From Candidatus Poribacteria bacterium (GTDB taxonomy: Bacteria; Poribacteria; WGA-4E; GCA-2687025): 38,973 nucleotides of DNA. The notes beneath the pieces were generated by a model, which made no database searches, had not been told where the DNA came from, and saw only the letters and a program-made list of their open reading frames with translations. Below, one piece after another: positions 7,421 through 14,295 of the stretch. Location: assembly GCA_016866785.1 (NCBI GenBank), contig VGLH01000020.1:1-38973 (forward strand), written 5' to 3'. A program made the position numbers and the translations under genes. Numbering within the stretch: position 1 is the first letter of the stretch; each line of letters starts with the position of its first letter.

Positions 7421-7967
7421 CTGTCGGTACTACGATGTCGACCGTGCTGGCAACAGTTCTGCCGTCGCGTTCGCCAACCAGATTCCGTCCACCGACCCTA
7501 GGAGCGTAACTGCCGCACTTTTGATGTCGGCGCCCGGTACCAGTGAGCTCGGTTCACACGGTGCCCAGCTAACACTGTCCTGGGGTGATGCGCAGCTAAC
7601 GCCGCCCGTAGACTATGCTCCAGGGAACATCACCAACTGGCAGCTCGGCGTGGATGGGGTAGTGGATGACAAGACGGTCACTGTAGTCACGTCGGCAGGC
7701 ATCGTGTCGAGCACGCTGAACATGTGTTGGGTGTTCGTGGCATCAGCAACCTGGGCCGAACTGGCGCGGGTGGGATCCGACTCCGAGCCTCTGCGTAGGC
7801 AAGCTAGGTCCGGGTCTGCCCGGCGGCAGAGCTTCGATCGAGCTCGCGCTGCCGAACTCCTGAGAGCGTGGTGCGAAGCGGACACGGACGAGCAACACGA
7901 GACATGGGTGCACCTCAAGGCTACGCTTGACCAAAACCGCTCGTCGGAGCGAAAGCTCTTCCGATGA
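7410..7967 (+). CDS. Antitoxin-like protein with an unrecognised N-terminal region
   Basis: About 185 residues from a GTG at 7410, chosen because AAAGGAAG lies at good distance; an in-frame ATG at 7371 is possible but overlaps the previous gene by 50 bases. The first 110 residues or so are not recognised and look strand-rich. The last 40 residues (AAELLRAWCEADTDEQHE then LDQNRSSERKLF) resemble the C-terminal toxin-binding tail of small antitoxins that precede PIN toxins, which often end in 'ENRxSxRKLF'. The stop overlaps the PIN start as ATGA (7964-7967), a sign of translational coupling. It is much longer than a usual antitoxin. A fusion, or a shorter true start inside, are alternatives. Confidence 0.6.
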   Translation: MHNDCRYYDVDRAGNSSAVAFANQIPSTDPRSVTAALLMSAPGTSELGSHGAQLTLSWGDAQLTPPVDYAPGNITNWQLGVDGVVDDKTVTVVTSAGIVSSTLNMCWVFVASATWAELARVGSDSEPLRRQARSGSARRQSFDRARAAELLRAWCEADTDEQHETWVHLKATLDQNRSSERKLFR

Positions 7968-8419
7968 GCCGGCTCATCGTGCTCGACACGGGACCCCTCG
8001 GCATGGTGACCAATCCGACGCAGAAGGACCCGAAGACGCAGCAGTGCTCCGCGTGGCTCCAGCGTATCCTCCTTTCGGGCAATGACGTTGCCGTGCCGGA
8101 GATCGCCGACTATGAGCTCAGGAGAGAGTTGATTCGCGCACATAAACCTGAAAGTATTACGCGACTTGACGAGCTCAAGAATGGGGTCGTCTACCTGCCG
8201 ATCACGACGGATGCCATGATCATGGCGGCACGTCTCTGGGCACAGATGCGCAATCAGGGTACCCCAACTGCTCCGGGCGATGCGCTCGACGGTGACATGA
8301 TCCTGGCCGCACAGGCGGTGACAGCCGCGGCAGGCTATGACGAGATGATCGTAGCAACGACGAATATAGGGCACCTCTCGCGTGTGACAACAGCATGCGA
8401 ATGGTCCACAATACAGTGA
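7964..8419 (+). CDS. PIN-domain nuclease, probable toxin
   Basis: 151 residues with a full PIN-domain layout: Asp8 in IVLDTGPLG, Glu51 in DYELRREL, Asp109 and Asp111 in DALDGDMILAAQA, and Asn134 in ATTNIGHLSR. These acidic residues bind the metal used to cut RNA. Length is typical of VapC-like toxins. The start overlaps the stop of the antitoxin-like gene by ATGA. In this position the likely role is the toxin of a toxin-antitoxin pair. The RNA target cannot be inferred. Confidence 0.8.
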   Translation: MSRLIVLDTGPLGMVTNPTQKDPKTQQCSAWLQRILLSGNDVAVPEIADYELRRELIRAHKPESITRLDELKNGVVYLPITTDAMIMAARLWAQMRNQGTPTAPGDALDGDMILAAQAVTAAAGYDEMIVATTNIGHLSRVTTACEWSTIQ

Positions 8420-8490
8420 TCGCCCTGTCGACCCGAGCGAGTCCGGCGAACAACCTGTAGCGCCCTATTGACATCCACCACGTACGCGAC

Positions 8491-8515
8491 GAGGGCGGGT
8501 CATCGACCCGCCCTC
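8491..8515. repeat. 25-base palindrome, copy 2
   Basis: Identical over all 25 bases to 6356-6380. It sits between the convergent ends of the PIN gene (8419) and the oxidoreductase gene (8542), so here it could terminate both. Confidence 0.85.
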
Positions 8516-8541
8516 TCGTGCTTCAGACCAGTTGCCCGTGC

Positions 8542-9675
8542 TCAGTCCTTCGTCAGCGACGGCTCCAAGTGCATCGGCGGTAGCGGGTTCGGGCGAACCA
8601 TGACGCCGCCGAGCTCGTAGGACTCGATGACGGCGAAGGTGTACTCCACCGCCGCGAGCGCATCCCGTCCGCAGCCGCGTACCATCTGCTTCGGAACGCC
8701 GTTCGTGATGTCTTCCAGAAACGCGTGGAGACGCCGCGGGAACGTCTGCCCGAAGTCGTGCGTGCCCGACTCGGTGACGACGGGAGCCCCCGACGTGCCT
8801 TGCGGATGCTCCGCCGGCTGCCCGGGTCCGCGCGGATCGGGAGCCTTCCAGTAGGTCACCTTCTCGATGCAGTTCTCGATGCAGAAGGTTCCCTTCGTCC
8901 CGCCGACCTCCGCGCTCCACCAGCCCCCAAGCCCGTGCGACGCGTCGCCGCGCTGGCTCAGCAGATAGCCGACCGCCCCGCTCTCGAACCGCACGTGGAT
9001 GCTCGACGTCGTCAGCATCACGTCGCCAGCGCGCTTGCGGAACCCCGGCTGGCTCAGGAACGCCTGCACATGCGAGATGGGTCCGCAGAAGTGGTGCATC
9101 ACGCTGAACGGGTGCGACAGGAACGCCTTGAGATGGAAGTAGGGGAACCCCTTCACCTTGACGCCGCCCGGCGCTCGGTAGTTCTCAGCCTCGCCGCCCT
9201 GGAACCCCATCTTGACGAGGCAGTAGACCTGCTCGCCGATTTCGCCGTCATCGATGTACTGCTTCGCCCGCTCAGCCGGCGGCGTGAAGAAGTGGTTCAG
9301 GTTGCAGCCGAGGTAGACGTCCTTCTCCTCCGCGAGGGCGACCATCTCGCGCGCCTGGTCGACGTCGGATGAGAGCGGCTTCTCGACCATGACATGCTTG
9401 CCCGCCGACATCGCCTCCATCGCGGGTTCATAGTGCCAACTGCCGTTCTCCAGCCCGCCCGTGCAGACATCGACGACGTCCAGGTTCGGCTCGCCGTCGA
9501 GCATCTCCGCCAGGCTCCCGTACGCCTTCACGCCGTATTTCTCCGCCGCACGGTCCGCCCGCTCCTTGACCGTGTCGCAGACGGCGACGAAGTCGGCGAG
9601 CGGGTCCTTCGCGTGCGATTCCGCATGCGGGACACCGATTCCGTGCATGCCGACGATTCCGACCTTCAGTGCCAT
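8542..9675 (-). CDS. Gfo/Idh/MocA family oxidoreductase
   Basis: 377 residues. An N-terminal Rossmann fold begins MALKVGIVGMHGIGVPHAE, and the family signature EKPLSSD follows at about residue 95. Members use NAD(P) to oxidise or reduce sugars, inositols and related alcohols. The C-terminal domain has the usual mixed-sheet layout. No Tat signal is seen, so it should be cytoplasmic. The ATG at 9673-9675 has GGAAGGAG upstream; the frame runs 23 codons further but without homology. Cys-, Gly- and Trp-rich segments near GLGGWWSAEVGGTKGTFCIENC are consistent with the family. The substrate is unknown. Confidence 0.9.
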   Translation of the reverse strand: MALKVGIVGMHGIGVPHAESHAKDPLADFVAVCDTVKERADRAAEKYGVKAYGSLAEMLDGEPNLDVVDVCTGGLENGSWHYEPAMEAMSAGKHVMVEKPLSSDVDQAREMVALAEEKDVYLGCNLNHFFTPPAERAKQYIDDGEIGEQVYCLVKMGFQGGEAENYRAPGGVKVKGFPYFHLKAFLSHPFSVMHHFCGPISHVQAFLSQPGFRKRAGDVMLTTSSIHVRFESGAVGYLLSQRGDASHGLGGWWSAEVGGTKGTFCIENCIEKVTYWKAPDPRGPGQPAEHPQGTSGAPVVTESGTHDFGQTFPRRLHAFLEDITNGVPKQMVRGCGRDALAAVEYTFAVIESYELGGVMVRPNPLPPMHLEPSLTKD

Positions 9676-9870
9676 CCTGGGCGCTCCTTCCGTTCTCGCC
9701 AGTCGACTGCCGCTGACTTCCAGCGTGCGCCAGTGTCCGCCCAACGCGCCGTCCGGTCAAGCGCTCCGATGCGACGAAGTTGCGTTCCGACTGGGCAGGC
9801 TCGATACTTTGCATCGAGCCGCGAACCCATCGCCTGCCGGCAGATCGGCGGTTCCAGTGAGGAGGCTCCC

Positions 9871-10275
9871 ATGCTAGACCGCCTTCACGAGCACATCGTC
9901 CAGGAACTGCAGCAGAACGCTCGTTCCGAGTCCATTTTCGTACTGACCGCAATTGCGCTGAACCTCATCACGGTCGGCGTCAACTCCGGCCTGGCGTCGG
10001 ATATGACCGTACGAACCGTCGCCGTGCTGGTCGTGACGGTGTCCCTTGTGGTCGTCGTTAACATGGTCGCGCTGATGGGCTTGCTTCGGGGTCGCGATTC
10101 GAAGACGCGCCTGCTCAACGGGCTACTCAAGATGTACCGCGACCAGAACATCGCGGAGTATTACGACGGCGGGCTGCTCGACGACTACCGGATGCGCTAT
10201 CGCCTGTTGGTCGTCGGCGTCCTCGCCACGGGCGCGGCGTCCATCCTCATACCGGCGGTCATCCTCTCGACGTAG
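9871..10275 (+). CDS. Small integral membrane protein
   Basis: 134 residues with three hydrophobic segments: about 22-43 (IFVLTAIALNLITVGVNSGL), about 47-72 (a valine-rich stretch) and about 109-133 near the C-terminus. Between the second and third lies a charged loop with YRDQNIAEYYDGGLLDDY. I do not recognise the family. The ATG follows GGAGG at 7 bases. The stop TAG at 10273-10275 is part of the four-base duplication flanking the element at 10276-10476. The 195-base gap to the divergent oxidoreductase gene holds its promoter, which I could not identify. Confidence 0.75.
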   Translation: MLDRLHEHIVQELQQNARSESIFVLTAIALNLITVGVNSGLASDMTVRTVAVLVVTVSLVVVVNMVALMGLLRGRDSKTRLLNGLLKMYRDQNIAEYYDGGLLDDYRMRYRLLVVGVLATGAASILIPAVILST

Positions 10276-10476
10276 TGGTCTGTCAGAGTGATGGTTAGCG
10301 TTACCTGATGCGCGAAAGAGCAACCACCAACGTGTCGCTCCCGCGAAAGCGGGAGCCTAGAGTCTCTGGATTCCCGCTTCCTGGCCCCGCGAAGGCGGGG
10401 CTCGCGGGAATGACGATTCCGAAAGCCCTGCGCGAAAGCCCATCGAGGTTGTCGCGATAACCACCATGACAGACCA
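10276..10476. mobile_element. MITE-like element with terminal inverted repeats and GTAG duplication
   Basis: The 201-bp segment starts TGGTCTGTCA (10276-10285) and ends with the exact reverse complement TGACAGACCA (10467-10476). Beyond these the ends stay related: TGATGGTTAGCG against TGGTGGTTATCG, 10 of 12 matching. It is flanked on both sides by GTAG (10272-10275 and 10477-10480), as expected of a target-site duplication. It has no convincing gene. The inside carries the dispersed hairpin repeat at 10337-10414. Confidence 0.65.
10337..10414. repeat. Dispersed hairpin repeat (GCTCCCGC-type), copy 1
   Basis: GCTCCCGC, loop GAAA, GCGGGAGC (10337-10356) is followed by a nested pair: GCCCCGC/GCGGGGC (10384-10390 and 10395-10401) inside ATTCCCGC and GCGGGAATGAC (to 10414). 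A related copy is at 30590-30644. The pattern resembles dispersed 'CGGGAATGAC' palindromic repeats seen in many GC-rich bacteria. Confidence 0.75.
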
Positions 10477-10633
10477 GTAGCACCACTGCGCCAGTCGCGT
10501 GAATCACAATCCCGTCAGACACCGTTCTTTGTGCACTCTGGGAGGAGGTGAGGCTGCGGGGCAGGGCGGCCACTTGGTCATTCCGCCGCGACATCGGGCG
10601 ACGGATCGGTGTTCCGCCTGTGTGACGAAACCG

Positions 10634-10662
10634 TTGCGCCACGACCCAAAATGTGGTAGGAA
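10634..10662 (+). promoter_or_regulatory. Weak promoter candidate for the first LamG gene
   Basis: TTGCGC at 10634-10639, a 17-base spacer, then TAGGAA at 10657-10662. Four and three matches of six. Transcription from it would begin near 10669, just before the hairpin at 10673. The rest of the gap 10477-10732 shows nothing else recognisable. Confidence 0.25.
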
Positions 10663-10672
10663 GCACATAAGC

Positions 10673-10702
10673 GCGGCTTCCATGGTGGCACGTGGAAGCC
10701 GC
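10673..10702 (+). promoter_or_regulatory. 5' leader hairpin of the first LamG gene
   Basis: GCGGCTTCCA pairs perfectly with TGGAAGCCGC around a 10-base loop. It lies 30 bases before the start codon and directly ahead of the GGAGGAG ribosome site. No T-run follows, so it is more likely a message-stabilising or regulatory stem than a terminator. Confidence 0.5.
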
Positions 10703-10732
10703 GGTGTCTCTCGTCCCTATGGAGGAGATCCT

Positions 10733-11536
10733 ATGAGTCGTACGGTTACGTACATACTGACGGCGGCGTTCGCACTTGGTTTAGCCGGAGCCGCGCTTGC
10801 CGATCTGAACAAGGGCTTGATCGGCGCGTGGACCTTCGACGACGGAACGGCGAGAGACCAGGTCGGCAAGAACGACGGCAAGCTGCTCGACGGCGCGAAG
10901 ATCGTCGACAAGGGGAAGTTCGGCAAGACCGCCGACTTCGACGGCGCGAAAGCTCACATCCAGATCCCCGATTCCAAGACGTGGGAGGTGATGAAGGATG
11001 CCTTCTCCGTCGCCGCTTGGGCGTTCGTCCGGACCGGAAGGGATCACTCCGCCGTCGCCTGGAAGGGCGATAAGGTCGGCTGGGGTCCGAACTTCCTGTT
11101 CCGCATGGCGACGACGAGCAACACGAACATCACGTGGGGCGCGTGCATCTCGGGCCGCGAAGGCTGGTTCGCGACCGACAACGCGATCAAGCCGAACGAG
11201 TGGCTCCATCTCTGTCTCACGGCGGACGGGAAGCTCGTCACGGCTTACGTGAACGCGGGGGCCCCGCCGGCGACCGGAGGCGGACAGAACCCGAATCCCG
11301 TCGACGCGCCCTATCTCACCTTCCCCGGCAAGCCGATCGAGCTCGGCGTCGGCAGGGCGGTCGGCGGGAACGTCGGCAACGATGCCTATCTGGACGGTCA
11401 AGTGGACGAAGTGCTCGTGTACAACCGGGCGTTGACGGCGGCGGAGGTGAAGGAGCTGGCTGGCGGCAAGGGACCGACTCTCGCCGTCACCTCGTCCGGC
11501 AAACTCGCGACGCAGTGGGCGAAGCTCAAGCGCTGA
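10733..11536 (+). CDS. Secreted LamG-domain protein, paralogue 1
   Basis: 267 residues: a signal peptide (about 1-23, ending AGAALA) and one LamG/concanavalin-like jellyroll domain of the Laminin_G_3 type. It opens with GLIGAWTFDDGTARD and ends with LDGQVDEVLVYNRALTAAEV, both standard for the family. Such domains usually bind carbohydrate or protein outside the cell; no enzyme motif is seen. The C-terminus SSGKLATQWAKLKR matches the tail of the two other LamG proteins in this window. The ATG follows GGAGGAG. It is clearly a duplicate of the next gene: both share GWGPNFLF, EGWFATDN and ATGGG blocks at the same places. Confidence 0.88.
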   Translation: MSRTVTYILTAAFALGLAGAALADLNKGLIGAWTFDDGTARDQVGKNDGKLLDGAKIVDKGKFGKTADFDGAKAHIQIPDSKTWEVMKDAFSVAAWAFVRTGRDHSAVAWKGDKVGWGPNFLFRMATTSNTNITWGACISGREGWFATDNAIKPNEWLHLCLTADGKLVTAYVNAGAPPATGGGQNPNPVDAPYLTFPGKPIELGVGRAVGGNVGNDAYLDGQVDEVLVYNRALTAAEVKELAGGKGPTLAVTSSGKLATQWAKLKR

Positions 11537-11572
11537 CGCCCGCGCGGCGCGGAAGGTCGTCCGGCGGGCGTC
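11535..11572. other. Hairpin between the two LamG genes
   Basis: GACGCCCGC (11535-11543, overlapping the TGA stop) pairs perfectly with GCGGGCGTC (11564-11572) across a 20-base loop. It may terminate or protect the first LamG message. There is no T-run. Confidence 0.4.
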
Positions 11573-11645
11573 GATGGGCGTTCCGCCGTTCGCGGTACGA
11601 AGGTCGTGCCGGTTCGTTTTCGGTTCCCGATAGGAGGAAGTATCG

Positions 11646-12446
11646 ATGCGCGCATATCGGAGTGGGCTCGCGGTGTTGGGGTTCTGCGTGATCGCGTCGA
11701 CGGCGTCGGCGGCGCTGCTGGACGGCGTCATCTCCGTCTGGACGTTCAACGACGGAACGGCCGTGGACAAGTACAACCGGAACAACGGAAAGCTGATGGG
11801 CGCAGCGAAAGTCGCAGGCGGCGGCAAGATCGGTCAAGCCGTCGATCTGAACGGCAAGGACGCCTTCGTCGAGGTGCCCCACTCCGCGTCCATGGACAAG
11901 ATGGCGAACGCCTACACGGTCTCCGCATGGGCGAAGATCCGCAAAGGCGGCGACCACTCCGCCATCGTCTTCAAGGGCGAGAAGATCGGCTGGGGGCCCA
12001 ACTTCCTGTTCCGGCTCGCGACGACCAGCGACACGAATCTGACGTGGGGCGCCTGCGTCGCCGGCGTCGAGGGCTGGTTCGCCACGGACAACGCCTACAA
12101 GACGAACGAGTGGATCCACGTCGCCATGACCGCCGACGGCACGAAAGTCACCGCCTACGTGAACAACAAGCTTCCGGCGGCGACCGGCGGCGGCTCGAAC
12201 CCGAATCCGGTCAAGGCTCCCTATCTCACGTTCCCGACTCAGCCGATGCGCATCGGTCTGGGCGTCGGCAGAGGCGGCGACGTGAACGTCAAGGACTACA
12301 TCGACGGGCAGATCGACGAGGTCTCCATCTTCTCGCGGGCGCTGTCAGCGGCTGAGATCACGCAACTCGGAGCGATCGACTTCGCGACGCCCGTCGAGCC
12401 GCTGGGCAAGATGGCGACCGAGTGGGCAGCGCTGAAGTCCCGGTAG
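11646..12446 (+). CDS. Secreted LamG-domain protein, paralogue 2
   Basis: 266 residues: a signal peptide (about 1-22, ending STASA) and one LamG jellyroll domain from GVISVWTFNDGTAVD to IDGQIDEVSIFSRALSAAEI. It is a tandem duplicate of the gene at 10733, with long stretches nearly the same (GDHSAIVFKGEKIGWGPNF, GWFATDNAYKTNEW). The C-terminal tail is PLGKMATEWAALKSR. The ATG follows GGAGGAAG. A terminator-like hairpin at 12520 closes the pair. Its ligand is unknown and no catalytic residues stand out. Confidence 0.88.
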   Translation: MRAYRSGLAVLGFCVIASTASAALLDGVISVWTFNDGTAVDKYNRNNGKLMGAAKVAGGGKIGQAVDLNGKDAFVEVPHSASMDKMANAYTVSAWAKIRKGGDHSAIVFKGEKIGWGPNFLFRLATTSDTNLTWGACVAGVEGWFATDNAYKTNEWIHVAMTADGTKVTAYVNNKLPAATGGGSNPNPVKAPYLTFPTQPMRIGLGVGRGGDVNVKDYIDGQIDEVSIFSRALSAAEITQLGAIDFATPVEPLGKMATEWAALKSR

Positions 12447-12519
12447 CACACGCGCTTCGCAGGGGACAGATCTTAAGCCCACGTCGACGGGACTGTCACC
12501 CATCGCCAAGACAACCACT

Positions 12520-12545
12520 GGGCTGCCGTCGGTCGATGGCAGCCC
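12520..12545. terminator. Terminator hairpin between convergent genes
   Basis: GGGCTGCC and GGCAGCCC pair over 8 bp with a 10-base loop, followed by TTCAT. It lies between the LamG gene end (12446) and the FG-GAP gene end (12547), so it could serve both directions. Confidence 0.5.
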
Positions 12546-12546
12546 T

Positions 12547-14295
12547 TCATCGTGCCCAGGGCGTCAAGCGTCCGCCCTCGACGACACGGTAGCGCCGCCG
12601 TACGGCGACGTTCTCGTAGCGATCCACACCACCGCCCAGCCACCTGACCTCGATCCGGTCGATCTTCTCCGCGTCACCCAGCCCGACGACGACGCGCGTG
12701 TCGCTGTGCGACAGATAACCGCCCGTCGAGCCGACGTCGAACGTCTGCGTCATACCCCCCGCCGTCACGGTCACGACCGCCCCAACGTGCGTATGTGAGG
12801 TCCCGACCAGATGGATGGCGACCCACGACCGCGCGTTCCCGCCTTCGTTGACCAGCAGGTTCGGACGCCCGTTCCAGTTCGTCGTGACGATGTCCGTGTC
12901 GCCGTCGTTGTCGAAGTCGGCGAAGGCAACACCCCGCCCGACGCTCGGTTCCGCGAGCGCGTCCCCGCCGTCGACGACGCGGAACCCGCTGCGTCCGGTG
13001 TTCGTCAAAAGCGTCTTGGGCTGCGCGAACCGCTGCTCCGGCTCGAACCGCTCGATGTTATCCTGCAGGTGCCCGTTGACAGTCACCAGGTCCTTCCAGC
13101 CGTCGCCGTCGAGATCGACGAGCCCGACGCCCCAGCCCATCAGCGAGTAAGAGACCTCCGCGACGCCGGACGATTCGGCGATGTCGGTGAAGAACCCGTC
13201 GCTCTCGTTCCGGTAGACCGCGTTGAACTCGTTCTGGAAGTTGGTCACGACGAGATCGGGATCGCCGTCGTTGTCGAAGTCCCCACAGGCGACGCCCATC
13301 CCTGCCTGCTCCTCCCCCGTCGCGCTCACCGCCGCGCCGGAGAGCAAGCCCGCCTCCTCGAACGTCCCGTCGCCTCGGTTCAGCCAGAGGAAGTTGGGGT
13401 CGAGGTCGTTGGCGACGTAGAAGTCGATGAGCCCATCGCGGTTCAGGTCGGCGGCGACGACGCTGAGCCCGTGGCGCGGAGGCGCGGAGGCGATGCCGCT
13501 CGACACGGAGACGTCCTCGAAGGTTCCGTCGCCCCGGTTCCGAAAGAGCGCGTCGGATGCCCCCGGATAGACCTGCGGATGGCAATAGACGGACACGCCG
13601 TCCCGCTCGCAGCGGACGTCCCTCTCGACGGAGTAGTCCGCGTATCGGGCGACGTAGAGATCGAGCCAACCGTCGTTGTCGATGTCTGCGAAGACGCATC
13701 CCGTGTTCAGCCCAGGCGCCGCGACGCCCGCCCGGTCCGTGATGTCCTCGAACATCCCGTCGCCCCGGTTCCGATAGAGCGTGTTCCTGCCGAAGTTCGT
13801 GACGAACAGGTCGAGCCAGCCGTCGCCGTCGATGTCGCCGACGGCGCATCCCAGCCCGTAGCCCGTGTCGCCGACACCGGCGCGGTCGGTCACGTCCTCG
13901 AAGGTTCCGTCGCGCCGGTTCCGATAGAGGACGTTCCGCGAGGTCGGCTCGAACGGCTCGATCAACCTGCAGCCGTTGACGAAGTAGAGATCGACCCAGC
14001 CGTCGGCGTCGTAGTCGAACGCGGCGAGCCCCTGCCCGATGGTTTCCACCATGAGCCGGCGTCCGCTCGCCCCGTCCGTCGGGATGAAGTCGATGCCTGC
14101 TTCCGGCGTGCGGTCAGTGAATGTCACGTCGGCGGCAGGCAGGACGCACGCCGGCAGGAGCATCAGCAGGACGGCGAGCCAACGGCGCACCCGTGAGGTC
14201 CAGAGCGAGGTCCAGAGCGAGGTCCAGAGCGAGGTCCAGAGCGAGGTCCAGAGCGAGGTCCAGAGCGAGGTCCAGAGCGAGGTCCAGGCGGTCAC
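12547..14295 (-). CDS. FG-GAP/VCBS repeat protein with ASPIC/UnbV C-terminus (CRTAC1 type)
   Basis: 582 residues. About seven FG-GAP-type blades each carry a calcium-binding D-x-D-x-D-G-x-x-D loop (for example DYDADGWVDLY, DFDNDGDPDLV, DLDGDGWKDLV), predicting a secreted beta-propeller. The C-terminus WVAIHLVGTSHTHVGAVVTV and IEVRWLGGG fits the ASPIC/UnbV domain of CRTAC1-like proteins. The hydrophobic WLAVLLMLLPACVLPAA is a signal peptide, but it is preceded by seven WTSL units from a 12-bp tandem repeat. The GTG at 14293-14295 overlaps the TPR gene stop as GTGA, which supports it; a GTG at 14188-14190 would start cleanly at the signal peptide and leave the repeat uncoded. No good ribosome site is seen for either. 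It pairs with the TPR gene upstream, as often in soil and marine bacteria. Confidence 0.88.
   Translation of the reverse strand: MTAWTSLWTSLWTSLWTSLWTSLWTSLWTSLWTSRVRRWLAVLLMLLPACVLPAADVTFTDRTPEAGIDFIPTDGASGRRLMVETIGQGLAAFDYDADGWVDLYFVNGCRLIEPFEPTSRNVLYRNRRDGTFEDVTDRAGVGDTGYGLGCAVGDIDGDGWLDLFVTNFGRNTLYRNRGDGMFEDITDRAGVAAPGLNTGCVFADIDNDGWLDLYVARYADYSVERDVRCERDGVSVYCHPQVYPGASDALFRNRGDGTFEDVSVSSGIASAPPRHGLSVVAADLNRDGLIDFYVANDLDPNFLWLNRGDGTFEEAGLLSGAAVSATGEEQAGMGVACGDFDNDGDPDLVVTNFQNEFNAVYRNESDGFFTDIAESSGVAEVSYSLMGWGVGLVDLDGDGWKDLVTVNGHLQDNIERFEPEQRFAQPKTLLTNTGRSGFRVVDGGDALAEPSVGRGVAFADFDNDGDTDIVTTNWNGRPNLLVNEGGNARSWVAIHLVGTSHTHVGAVVTVTAGGMTQTFDVGSTGGYLSHSDTRVVVGLGDAEKIDRIEVRWLGGGVDRYENVAVRRRYRVVEGGRLTPWAR
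14195..14287. repeat. 12-bp tandem repeat, seven units plus 9 bases
   Basis: Seven exact copies of GAGGTCCAGAGC (14195-14278) are followed by GAGGTCCAG. On the minus strand it encodes (WTSL)7WTS at residues 4-34 of the FG-GAP protein. Because 12 is a multiple of 3, changes in copy number keep the frame. Confidence 0.95.

Noticed and set aside
12811-14196. Long plus-strand reading frame opposite the FG-GAP gene
   Set aside because: It has arginine- and proline-rich low-similarity sequence with no motif, and it mirrors codon-biased GC-rich DNA. The minus-strand frame has clear calcium-binding repeats.
14195-14287. Possible CRISPR array
   Set aside because: The 12-bp units abut directly with no spacers, and no cas gene is present. 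It is a simple tandem repeat.
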